64,000 nucleotides of DNA, taken from assembly GCA_035772785.1 (NCBI GenBank), contig JAOCPU010000025.1:1-64000 (forward strand), read 5' to 3'. Within the stretch, counting starts at the first letter, position 1. Every line of letters starts with the position of its first letter. Position numbers and translations under genes: made by a program. The notes beneath the pieces were generated by a model. The model saw only the letters and a list, made by a program, of their open reading frames with translations. It was not told the origin of the DNA and ran no database searches. This DNA comes from Phlebiopsis flavidoalba. Taxonomy: Eukaryota > Basidiomycota > Agaricomycetes > Polyporales > Phanerochaetaceae. Below, piece by piece: positions 37,081 to 47,850 of this stretch.

Positions 37081-38432
37081 TCAATCAACAGAGAATCTCC
37101 AAAAGCCCTGAAGTCCTTCCTTGACTCTCTGTCGGCAGTCCGCGCACATGTCTCCAGATGTCTGGCGGAGCTGACGGGGGAAATCGGATGAGAACCAAGA
37201 TACGAGGGTCGTGGCACCAGGCCATCCATGGAGAAAGGACAATGCAAGCGAGCGAAAGAAACGGCATCGACCATCCGGCAACATCGTGACGGCCATCTGC
37301 AAAGACGACGCTGCCGAAAGACTTGGCAATACATGTTTGACAGCCAGCAAAACAAGCATCGCGAGCGCTTGCGGAGCTGTACCAGATGAATCTGAGGTCC
37401 TCGACATCCGTGATGCGCGACGTGTTGAACCTTGCAAGGAGGGTCGGAGCGAGACGTTCCTGCAAGTCATCCGTCACGGCCTTAGATTCCCTGAGCACGG
37501 GTGCCCGCCAGTGCAGGCGGGCAGATCAGACTGGCCGCGACGTCTGAGGCGATACTCAAGGTCTTCGTGGCTAGAGACAGTGTCCAGCAGTGCGCCCAAG
37601 CCAAGACGTTTCAAGATAGGGTTCCAACCATTCCGAAAGGCGGCGATCCGCAGAACGGAGAAGGGTCCTCTTGTCCGAACCCAAGGGCTCGCATCTCCGC
37701 GTGCAAGTGAGTAGAAGTTGTCGTCGGTTGTGCCCAGGTAGGACAAAAAGTCCACTGTTTCAGCAAAATGTTTGAGAGAGCTGAACGTTGGGACCTCCTG
37801 GGAATATAATTGCAGACCGCTGTAAATGGCGTCCTGGGCAAAGTCGAGATCAACCTTCCACAGACCGTCGAAACGATGAACGCCAGGCGTGCGATCTTGT
37901 TCAAAGTTCTCCATGCCTTCACGAACGACCTTCCATGCGTAGATTCCATTATGTATGAGCTTCTTACCACAGGTGACGTATGAGAGCACGGGCTCCTGAG
38001 GCAGATGGCTCCGTACGATCAGGTTTCCAGGAGGACGATTTCGATCACCGTCCAGAGAGTCGCGAAGGGGAGCTGTTTCCCGGCAGGTAGTGACGAAGTG
38101 TTTTATGGCGGAGCGACGGGGTGAAAGAGGTGGCACATGGGGGGGTCTGTCACGGGGTGGTTCGGGAGGTTGAGAAGGAGTTGTAGGAGAGGGATAGGAG
38201 CCAGGGTCCACTTTTTTTCGTTTCTTGGCGTCCTCTTCGAGAATTGGTGTGAGCTTCGGAGGTCGGAAAAGCTCCTATGGTAGCTGGGGTAACACCGGAC
38301 GCAGATGTGTCAGAAGACTGAGCCGCTGCTGGGAGGCCAGGCGAGGCCCGCATCGCAGGGCCGGCGCAAGGGTGAGAGGCTGTTAACGGCGGCGCCTTTG
38401 ATGATGAGGCTCTGAATTCATTATCTACCATC
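37081..38432 (-). CDS. CxxC-tail hypothetical protein, family member F2 (frameshifted)
   Basis: The function is unknown. The best start is ATG 38,432 (MVDNEFRASSSK), opening a Ser/Pro/Ala-rich leader. A slip near 38,215 joins a Pro-rich stretch (SPTTPSQPPEPP) and then a long clean globular part (to 37,474): PRRSAIKHFVTTCRE, VRSHLPQEPVLSYVTCGK, GIYAWKVVREGMENF and VDLDFAQDAIYSGLQLYSQ. After two more slips it ends in a helical tail with SGDMCADCRQRV at about 37,136-37,160 and stops at 37,081. F3, 2 kb away on the same strand, shares the order Ser-rich leader, PRRSA motif, helical middle and GDMC..C tail, so the pair is a tandem duplication; F1 at 4 kb shares the tail. The low-complexity leader with a basic patch would suit a nuclear or cytosolic protein. 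This is the best-preserved member of the three. Confidence 0.6.
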
Positions 38433-40245
38433 GTGAATGTCGGTTGGGGGTAGTGGGGGGTCGCGCGATGTTGGTTTGTAGTTGAGGATGTCTTGAAGAG
38501 ACGAGGTCGATGGTAAACAACAAGAAAACGTAGGAAACGATGGAATGAACGGTGGCTCACTGGAGTTCTGTATCTCGCGCGGGAGTGCAGGGTTCGCGGG
38601 TGAGCTGGGGGCAACATCGTAGCCCGAGACCGCAAGGCTGCTCTGAACGACGCCCCGCTTGGATATCGTCAGAAGGGTTACCTGCCCGACCGTCTTGAAA
38701 CTGTCGGACGTGTCGAGCCCGTGTTCTGAATGGGGTCATGTTCTTGCCGTTCTCTTGTGGAAGGAACCGCAGGATTTTTGTTGGAAGGGGTACGCCTCGA
38801 GCGGCTCTTCTCGCAGTGTTTCGCGTATGACATCGCCATATACTACTATATGTGATGCCTATTGGTCGACACAATGAAGATATAAGTAAAGAACAGCGGA
38901 AAAACAAGCTGAAAGCACCTAGGGGATGAGGAGGGCAAAGCAACCACAAACGGCAAAAGGACTCAGGATTTTGCGAGGGAAGATGGGGGGGCAGAGCAGC
39001 GAGAGGGACCGTGACGGAAGGGGGTCTTTTCTTGTCACCGTTACCGTCACCATCACGCTGGACGTGCTTCGCGCATACTTGGGTTGGTGGCACCAGTCGT
39101 GGATTCAGAGAACGCTCAATCGAGATCCGCTGTGGCCGTGAGGGGGCGCCGCTGTAAACCACAATACTTTTCGCGTCGTCAACGCGTCAACTTTGAGTCT
39201 AGAGCATAGCTTCCTAAGACAAAAGGAAGTGACAGCACATCACAGCGACGTCTGCGTGCTGCTTCAGGTAGCGAAAAAAGTGACCAACTTCGAGTGACCG
39301 GAGCAGTGCCACCACTTTGCCAGAACAGTCAGACCTTGAGCGGGTACCAAATCCATGCAAAAATTGATCAGCCGGCGGGGAGAGTTAATCATATTTTACA
39401 GGAACGTTGAACTCGACCTGGTCTTGGTTAGCTCCAGATAGAAGGACAGAGTTACGGTTTTGGACAAGGCAGCGAAGTCATGGAGGGAAGATCGAAACCG
39501 TGACAGCCCGGGCCGGTGCCACGATGGCGCCCACTACAGAGCGCTACGCGCCACGCCGTTGCAACTGCCTCGGCCTGCGTCGGGCCAGGCCCCCAGCCGT
39601 CCGATACGTCGACTCCGTCATCCCAATTCTCAGATTTCAACGTTCAACCCTTGACCCTCCAGATTCCTTGATATTGCAGAACTACATTCAACAATTGAAG
39701 CAGGCTCTAACACGAATAGTTGAGGTCCGGATTACTTTGAGGCTCCAATCATGATTAGGGTAAGAAGGGGTTTTCCATTGCGTGTACGGTGTTATAGGAC
39801 AGACAAGAACATCATCACAGGGCGATAATAGGTACAAACGTGATCAGACAGAACAGAAGGAGTGGCGGTGTTATTGGACGGTAAGGAATGGGTGGCGAGA
39901 GTAGAATAAGTAGCGTGTAACGCCACCCTGAAGGGATATCGCAATGGGAGAAGAAAAACTACGCCATGGTGTCATCGTGGAACTTGCAAAAGGGAGTGGA
40001 AAGTGTCGTGCAGGTCTGGATAGATGATACGAAGAAACCGACACAAGGTGAGAAAGCGTTATGGTCACGGGATCGGTGAAGTTGCACTGACCATGCTGGG
40101 GTTTAGATCTGGACGCGCGAGGCTTGTGCGAGACTTGAGACCGTCCACAACATACGCTACCCGAACCGCAGCCCCGACTATCCTTCTACCCCCTAAACGC
40201 GCACTGTTGTCCAGGCAGATGAGTATGATATACGACGTGATATTA

Positions 40246-41992
40246 TCATGAAGAACGCTCACGAGCCGCGTCTGCCTGAATCTGCAAAATCTCCCGCTTG
40301 AGGGCAATCCCAAACATCTCGAGGTCGCCGGAGACTCTTTGTGCGCAAGAGTTACACATATCGCCAGACAATTTTTGGACGAGCTCCGGAGCTATGTTTG
40401 AGAGCCATCCGTTGACTGTCCTCGTAGTCGCCACGCCGAAGTCCAACATATCGGCAAGCGAGTAGAGAATAGGTACTATCCAGGCAGCAGCCCTCTGGAC
40501 ACTGGCGTCCCCGAGTGTTATCCGGATCGACCTTTTGGCGAGGCAAGGACGGCAGCCAAAGAAGCAATAGAGGGCGGTGTCGTAACTACCGAGCCAAAAA
40601 AGGTGGATCTGTCTTATTTGCCCTTCAGAGTTCGGGCGCGCGGGTTATCGACCATTCTGCTTAGAAGCGACGAATTGATCAGAGCGTCGACTTCCTCCTT
40701 GAGCGTGTCGAACTCTCGTATCAAGGGCCGCCGGATTTCTCTGGGAATGTCACCAAGTTCGCGCTCGAGATGGTTCCAGCAAGTAGCGGCGTTTGCCCAT
40801 CCTCTCCACCAAGACTCCGAGACCAGCACCGTACCAGGATTCGGCTCCATTCTTGCTCTACTGCGACCAAGCAAAGCCTCGTCGGCCCAAGCCTGTCACA
40901 CGTTCGCACCAAATGTCCGCCCAAACATAGAGCGATGAGTTTCTGATGTATTCGTCCTTCGTCTTGAACCAGACAAGCGCCTTGACCGATGTGTTCTCGT
41001 CGAGGATTAAAGTGCTCGGGGGAGGTGAATTTGGGAGTGGTATCGGTTTCCGCCAGAATAGAGAATCTGAAGTGCGGCGTGGTGTAGAGAATCCGGCGAA
41101 CCTCTGGCAACAAGCTCGGATGGGAGTGTTTGTCCAGAGCCTCGGCAGTTTGAAGACGGTTATGTTGAACCTCTTCACCAACAGGGGGACGAGAGCATGA
41201 CACCTTGTTTGAGGATTGTGCGAGCTGTTCGGTTGATACGAGGTAGGCGACAGAGCGTTGCTTGTGTTTGCTGTAAATAAACCATGTTTGGCGGTGTTGG
41301 CATGCATTTGTGATCGCAGAACGGCGATTGGCCGACCGTCGGGGGGTGGGCATGAGAGAGCGAAAGGCTAGTCCGGGAGTTTATGAACAGATCAATCTCA
41401 GCGTCGCGAGAATATGCGCCGGGTTCAGCTGGTATGGGTGTGTCAGCCGGCAGAGTCGCAGTTGATTGGTCCGGTTCGACGGAGGGGAGGGGAGAAGAGC
41501 TTGCGCAGGGAACGTCGGGGACTCAGTCAGACTAGGACTGGCCTCGGGCTTCCGTTTCTTAGAAAGAGCTACTGGGCTTGTAGATGTCTCTGCTTCATCC
41601 GGGTCGGTTGCATCTTCTGAAGACAAGAGGTGCGCAACCAAGGGACCGGCAGAGGTAGACAACTCTGAGCTCGATGCGCCATGGTCGGATGACATGCGAG
41701 GGGCCGAGCTTCCAGATGAAGTGCCAGTTGGAGGGTACAAAGAATCCTGCCTTGAGTGTTCCACCAAGGCGTCCGCGTTCGAGACAGCCGAGTTCGACGA
41801 CCACCCCATTGGGGAGCCGGAACGACCCCCAAAGCGGGAATGACCACCGGATTCGCGCCCGCCACTACAAGCGGCTGGGCGCTGCAGGGACCTCTCTTGG
41901 CGGGGGTTGGTGTCGGAGTGCTGGGGACGCATACCGTCGGCTGGGGTACAGGAAAGGAGCACCGCCCTCTTCAGAGCGAGGCACGTCGCCAA
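40246..41992 (-). CDS. CxxC-tail hypothetical protein, family member F3 (frameshifted)
   Basis: The function is unknown. The N-terminal frame (41,992-41,381) is Ser/Gly/Pro-rich and ends with an acidic patch followed by SKKRKPEAS, a possible nuclear localisation signal. A second frame from 41,353 begins MPTPRRSANRRSAIT, the counterpart of PRRSAIKH in F2. The middle is split between frames and includes FDTLKEEVDALIN and ERELGDIPREIRRP at 40,614-40,874. The last frame (40,449-40,246) carries the tail: SNIAPELVQKLSGDMCNSC, QRV, then a helix with ALKREIL. The upstream border is uncertain: 41,992 is only the end of the open frame. It lies in tandem with F2. Confidence 0.5.
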
Positions 41993-42228
41993 CGCGGGAG
42001 AAAACTCATGGCCGTCTGCAAGCTACATTAGTATGAAACTTTTCCAGGGCGGCCTGTTGAATTGCTATGTCCTACCTTGAAGAGATAACCAGGTATGCAG
42101 GCCAAAATATCGGAGGAAAAAAAAGCTCGGAGAGAACAAAAGAGTGTGTGGTTCAACGGTTGCAGTCAAGGGGTGGACGAAAACACAGAGAGGGCCCTAC
42201 ATACGTATAGGCTCGTCGCTCGACGAGT

Positions 42229-45091
42229 CACTGCGTCGAGGGTATGGCGTTGACAAGTCCGGGTGTAGGTCTGAGTAGCAAATAAATACAATGCTAGGCT
42301 GAGGTCGGGCCTATGAGACTTAACCTGAGTGTGTGAGAAAAAACAGCGTCAACTCTTGACAATCCTCGGGCCTAGGCTGTGTAGGGGGCATGTGTAGCTG
42401 GGACCTAGACGCAGGTTGGTGTACGCGTGTCTCATATTGAGCGCGCTGAGAGGCCTTGACCAACGTTGCGCTACTGTAGGTTCACAAGCCAAAAAGGGGT
42501 TGGAGGAGCACGAGATGTAGCTGTCATTCAAGCCATATCAGTACTGTTAAAATAGACTGACCTCAGAACACAACGGCTACATTTTTTGGCAGTTACTAAA
42601 CTTCTTGTCAATTACCATATATGGGACAATAGCCTGACAAATAAATGTTGCATGGGATCGCGTCGCGAATTGACAAATAAGCTTGTATAGCCAGGGATAC
42701 AAACAATACTGCACTAATTTACATAAACTTTTGTGCGACAGGGGTGGCTAGGGCATGACACATGTATTTTCGTGGTGTGGGGGAATCCTAGCAGATGAAC
42801 AGTGCGCATTATAGTAATTTGAAACCAAAACAACTTTAATTCAACTATACTCTTTCTTAGAATATTATGAGGTTGTCAGGAACAGAGTGCCCCTAACCCG
42901 GTTGGTCTGGAGTCCACAGACCCTCTTATAGCAAGTGTACCACACTCCACCAAGATGGATCTTCCCTATATGCGTAAAAGAGTCGATTGCTGATCCGAAA
43001 AAAAAAGGTGAGGCACTGACTGGGTTTTTATTAAATGATTTAAGAGGATAGTCGAGTTTACATATGTTTTGTTGTCATGTTATAAGATACCTTTTATACT
43101 TTGGACTATGGTGAGGGACCCATGATATAGTAAAGTAGTTTTCTAGTGGATAAGGTGGTTATGGTCGTGATGGCCTACCGAGTGCTAGTGTATGTGTCAA
43201 ATGGTATACGTTGACGGGGGTGTGAATAGCCAGTGTTGCGACACGGGGTGCATGGGGGGTTTTCCCGGAAGGGAGTTGTGTGCTGACTTACGTTTAGCGG
43301 CGGTTGGTTGATTCTCGAGACCCATGGGGGGCCCAAGTTAATTGCTTATAACGTCTTGGTCGGCCGGTTTTGTTCCCACATGGTGCGTTTTTGGCTGTTA
43401 TGAATTATCTTATGGCGACTGGATTATGGGCGGGTGCGACCCCCCCCCGAACCATAGGGCTCTACATAGTGACAGACTCAATACACTAATTCTCTAAGCT
43501 AGTGTGATGTTAAGTAGAATGGGAAGGAAATCACGACACCTAATAATTGCACGAAAGGGGGTTTAATAGCGAGGCCTACACCCCATGGGTCCTTGCACTC
43601 GTCCTAACCGTTTAATTTCGCTGTAGTTCAGAAGTCGGACTCGTCCGAAGTCCGTTAGAAAATAAACTTGTCCGTATTTCTGTTAATGCCTCACTCGTCC
43701 TGAGCTCGTTGCCTCGTTCTGTCGGGTTCGGCTCGTCGCTGGGCCCACCTTGGTCCATGCCATTTGCTTCCCGCCACCCGCGTCATGATGTCCCCCCCGC
43801 GCCGTCGTTCGTCATGGCTCTCCCTTATCGCCGTGGCTCTCTCTCCCTGCGTCATAGGTCCATGGCCCTTTAACTTAATGTCGCAGAAATCGCCCGTGAC
43901 AGGTGTCAGGTGTCCCGCGTCTCGCAGCATCGTTACGTCCGTGGGGTGTGCGATCCGGTAAGCCCTCAATCCTGCTTCGTAGGGCTTCCTCGTCCTGGCC
44001 TTGTTTGCCTCCTGGTTGACGGGCCACCGATGCGGTCTTTGCCATACGGCTCAAACTGCCACGCCTTCTAATCTTCTTCCCATCTTCTCCCTGGGTTCAT
44101 GGCCCCCGTTTGATCCCGTTTTGCCCAATCATCATTGTGGTCCGAAGTGGGGCCTGTGTTGGTTCACAACGGCACTTCGCCCACCCGCCTGACCATCTAG
44201 GCCCTGCACTGTACTCGTGGACGGGTTACACAGACATATGATATGCGCAAGAAGACAAGATCGCACAAGGGGGGGTGGTAGTATGAGCCATGGAGACGTA
44301 GGAGCAGCAGAGGCAGCACAAATATGGGGTGAGGTCTAGGTCATAGAGCCAGTGTTGCGTTTGTCTTGTTGGAGGTTGGGAATACGAGATTCAGAGTCAT
44401 TGCCAACCGAAAGAAAAAAAAAAAAAAAAAAATGTTTTTACCACGTGTGACGAGGACGCTTGGACGTCGGCGCGCGATGAAATATGTTAGACCGCCTAAT
44501 AATTAGTTTGGCAAGACATAGAACCAGACATTATCATTCCTGTGTGCGATCCTGGGTGGATAGCATCTGAGGGCCAAACTGAAGCGGTAAGATTATATTA
44601 AGTTTTATGTTAATTTGTTTCCAACCAAAGTCCCGAATTCTGTACTTTCTAGCCTTGAGGCAGGGGGCGAGGAAAGGGTGCGGTACGTGCGATCGTGGGG
44701 GTCGGCAGCCTGAGCGTATAATTTGTCCAGACGCCACGGCGATATCCTGTCTAGCCTGATGGCGAGAGAGCGGCGATACAATGTATATAACCCATCAAAC
44801 GGTTAGTTGTGCCGGTAAAATACCGTTGTTGGCACTCATCCTGGACAGAGGTTTGGTATAACACGTGCTTGACGCAGCACACTCAGTTTTCCCGCTGTCA
44901 ACACCAGCGCTTGACACACCTAAATCTGACTCGGTCAAGTGGCATGGTAATTCTAATGCTGGTATTCCTCAGGTAAACGTGGCTAATCTAATGTAGGTAT
45001 TATCGAGCTAATCGGGTCCTGCGTCTACACCTGCCAACTTCAACAAGACACACATTGACGCATCAGGCCAAAGGGTACCCTCGACGCAGTG
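42229..45091 (+). mobile_element. non-autonomous CACTA-like (EnSpm) element, copy B, 2,863 bp
   Basis: The ends are perfect 16-bp inverted repeats: CACTGCGTCGAGGGTA at 42,229 and TACCCTCGACGCAGTG ending at 45,091. AGT stands on both sides (42,226-42,228 and 45,092-45,094). Outer parts are collinear with copy A; for example 44,998-45,068 and 31,448-31,518 are nearly identical. Copy B has about 600 bp more between 42,880 and 43,580 and a longer, degenerate GC-rich centre. I see no transposase, so it needs a partner in trans. Confidence 0.88.
43575..44220 (+). repeat. degenerate CTCGTCC-rich array in CACTA-like copy B
   Basis: It begins GGTCCTTGCACTCGTCC, as the VNTR of copy A does, then continues with loosely spaced CTCGTCC and TGGTCCATGCC motifs without a regular period. 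Compared with copy A it is either an eroded or an interrupted array. Confidence 0.5.
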
Positions 45092-45308
45092 AGTCTCCTC
45101 GGGCTGCGTCATCATGGCCTTGAGCTCGATCTCCCACGATCACCGGCAGCTGATCATCGAGGTCTTTGTCAGCAGTTTGCTTCACAATCATCGCTGTATA
45201 TTTCAGCTTTGTCGCGCCGCAGTGGCTCTAGTACGCGCTGCGGTGTGCGGATTGCAAGACAAACGAAGCACGACTCACGAGTGAGCTTCCCTGATGCGAG
45301 TTGTTAGG

Positions 45309-45387
45309 TTTTTTTAATATCAAGAAAAATACCCAAGATTGGCGTCTTTCAGTCAATCTTGGGTATCATTCTTTGAGTATTAAAAAA
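45309..45387. repeat. fold-back hairpin with about 33-base arms
   Basis: The inner stem ATACCCAAGATTG / CAATCTTGGGTAT (13 bp, perfect) surrounds a loop of about 12 nt (45,342-45,353). The arms extend outward through ATATCAAGAAAA / TCTTTGAGTAT with a few mismatches into a T run and an A run. It lies between CACTA-like copy B and an R1 copy. It could be a very small fold-back element, a terminator-like structure or a hairpin RNA; nothing here decides. Confidence 0.75.
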
Positions 45388-45499
45388 AAAAAGAAAAAAA
45401 AAAACAAGTAGTTACTTTATGGCCTGCGTATTGCACTTCTGATGTGCTCACGGCGTATGGGGGTAACGTCGTCGTTGGCGTGCAAATGCTGGACGCGCG

Positions 45500-46190
45500 C
45501 GCGCCTGTCCGCGTGACCGTGCATGACGCGTGATGCCGCGTGACCGGCTTGTTCGATTCCAGATAAACGGCCTGGGTCAACGGCAGTATCAGCGCGTCAG
45601 CCGCTGGGTCACCGCGGACGTATATAAACGAACCCGTTCCGTCCAGCATCCACCAGACACTCTCTCCTTTCCCCCTCATTGACATCGCCGACTTGCACCT
45701 CTCTTCAGTAGTTGTAGTGGTTTCCGGCTGCCAGGCGTCCAGCGGTGACTCGCGCTCCCTGTTCTGCAAGCTGTAGACCGACATGCCTCGGGTCAGGTCC
45801 ATTGCTGGGGTTGCCAGGGGCTGACCCCCCCGTGTCTTACTTTGTCTGTGGCATGTTGTCCGCTGCATGTTGTATCCTCTGGTTCTGTCCTACTCTGGGT
45901 TCTGTGCTCCTCCGACATAACGGTCGAAGCCTCAAGCCACCTGGGACACCTGCAACATGACACGGTCGCAAGACGCAGTTGAGTGTTCAATCTTCTCTTC
46001 TCTGGAGAGGGCAGCCATGATGGCTGTCTGAGTGCGGGCCTCTTCGTGGCTCCAGGGACGAGTACCTTCGAGCCGCTTGCATGGCTCGAAGGGAAACCAA
46101 CACGCACGTTTGTACGAGTATTGTAGTGTCGGATGACTGTATCAACAAAACTATCTTGTCCGTTCACATGATCATCGAGTGCATCCTGTC
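45500..46190 (-). repeat. R1 repeat copy with promoter-like core
   Basis: Reverse-complement match to 35,085-35,780. TATATAAA stands at 45,621-45,628 on the plus strand, followed by a CT-rich stretch ending at about 45,712 (TCTCTTCAGTAG). Homology continues past the GAAGGGAAACCAACACGCACG block to GATGATCATGTGAACGGACAA-type sequence in both copies. Confidence 0.75.
45621..45628 (+). promoter_or_regulatory. TATA box inside R1
   Basis: TATATAAA is followed by a pyrimidine-rich stretch that could hold a transcription start. The same element occurs in the other two long R1 copies (50,861-50,868 plus strand; 35,649-35,656 minus strand), embedded in otherwise diverged sequence. No clear gene lies directly downstream. 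Confidence 0.5.
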
Positions 46191-46209
46191 TTGAACAGAA
46201 TGGGCGAAA

Positions 46210-46470
46210 GGGAAACATGCGCACCTCTCAAGAGTGGACACATGTTACCGTCGAGCTCGTAGTCGCCTATCGTACTCCTATAGTTATGTTTAGCATTAAA
46301 ACTTCCTTTAACACGTCCAATACCTCACGGTTGAGTGTTTCATTTGTTCTTTGCTGGGGAAGAGCTGCTGCGATGGCGAGTGTGGGGGTGCGGGGCTCGT
46401 ATACTTGGCTTAAGAGGTGAGTATCTTCGGGCCCCTTGCGCGGCTCGAAGGGATATCAACACGCACCTTA
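46210..46470 (-). repeat. R1 terminal fragment, degenerate
   Basis: The stretch 46,370-46,460 repeats the R1 end: GAGTGTGGGGGTGCGGGG, AAGAGGTGAGTATCTTCGGG, then CGGCTCGAAGGGATATCAACACGCACC. This is the same order as 46,030-46,105 just upstream, so two R1 ends lie in tandem. Confidence 0.5.
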
Positions 46471-47639
46471 TACTGGGGGAGCGGGAGAACGATAGACACG
46501 TCTGAAACGTCATCCTGAAGCAATCTCAGACCTGATTGAGCATACGTTCACTTGACCGTCGCCGTGGCATTGAATTCGAGTGAGCGTTGGACAGTGCAGA
46601 CACGCGCCCCCAAGCAATAGAAAGCGAGCCGGGTGCTGTCTTCCTACGATTTCTGTACGGGGGTATGACGGACATGCTACTCTGGCACTATACGGCGGCA
46701 CACTAGTTTGAGCTTGTGGTCAGCATCTCGACATGTCGAGTAGATAAGTTCTCTCCACTTGCCGGTAGGCTAGTCTCAATGCTCACATCATGACAATATG
46801 CGTTCACGCGCGGGGGTCCAGTGACATAGACGAAGGCTAAGCCAAACTAGGGTACGGCAGGCCAACAGGACTTTGTCGAGGCTGACACTTGATTAGATGT
46901 GTAGATACTCGGGTAGATTAAAACGACATACGAGCATTAGCGTTCTCGGTGAGATTGTATTGGTGATATGGCTATCGCGCGGGGGATCGTGGTGTGCCGT
47001 ATGAGACTGGGAAGAGGATAAGATTGAGGCTAGAGAGTTGAAACAGAGGAGTCTGCAAGCCTCGGGTAGAAATCCGACTTCAAGCGAGCGGTCGATAGCA
47101 GTGTTACGATGAGAACACGTACAGTATTGTTGGAAAGACCAGTCGGGAAAGGAACCTCTGTATTCGAGGATGTTTCTGGAGTGATGTCAGACGAGAGTTC
47201 GATGACCGTAGCACACGCACTACACAAAACCACTCACATATTGGCCACCAGTAGCATGATGAAGTGGGATTGACTCCGGCCGCCAGAGCCTCTAGAGCGA
47301 GAGCTCATCAGCATTCTCGTGCAGTGAGGCCAATCGGATGCTGAAAACGATACACGCGTATCGGTAGAGAATACGGCTCTCGAGGCGCGGAGAAGTCAGT
47401 TAAACAAACACAGAACGACGGTGTAACCATACCAGTGTGCTGTTTTCCTTTTTCAGGTTAACCCATCCGTACGGACGGATGGAGGATCGTTGCTCGATGC
47501 CCGCTCCTTAGGCCTGAAAACCGACTAGTGTCACGAGGCGTTCCGTCGGATTGTATTGTGAGAAGTGAAAGGTCAAGGCAAAAGCGCGCGGGTCCGTAGC
47601 GCAGCCCTTGCCTTTTAAGCGACCCTTTGCGTTGTGGAC

Positions 47640-47850
47640 GTCGTCTGTCTTTGGGAGACCCCTTGGTAAAGCTGGGATTCGACTCGTCCGGCAAGCTTCA
47701 AGTGACTTTCGCGATGCTTGATCCATCTTTTCTTCGAGGAGAGCAGTCTATGCCTGTCCTTGGCAAGACGGCCCTTTGCGCAGACCTCTTCGTGGTCTCC
47801 GGGAGAAAACCCTCTAGAATCTTGAGTACAAACTCCGCTCAGAGTTGAAC
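47640..47850 (-). repeat. possible R1 end, strongly diverged
   Basis: The order TTCGAGGAGAGCAG, then CAGACCTCTTCGTGGTC, then a GGGAGAAAACC block recalls the R1 end at 51,325-51,425. A 230-codon open frame on the minus strand overlaps it and is not otherwise supported. Confidence 0.3.

Noticed and set aside
38557..39162. 201-codon open frame upstream of F2
   Set aside because: Composition is like untranslated leader, it has no motif, and F2 has a better start at 38,432.
45380..45868. 162-codon frame on the minus strand over an R1 copy
   Set aside because: The frame is not kept in the other R1 copies, so it is unlikely to be a protein of the repeat.
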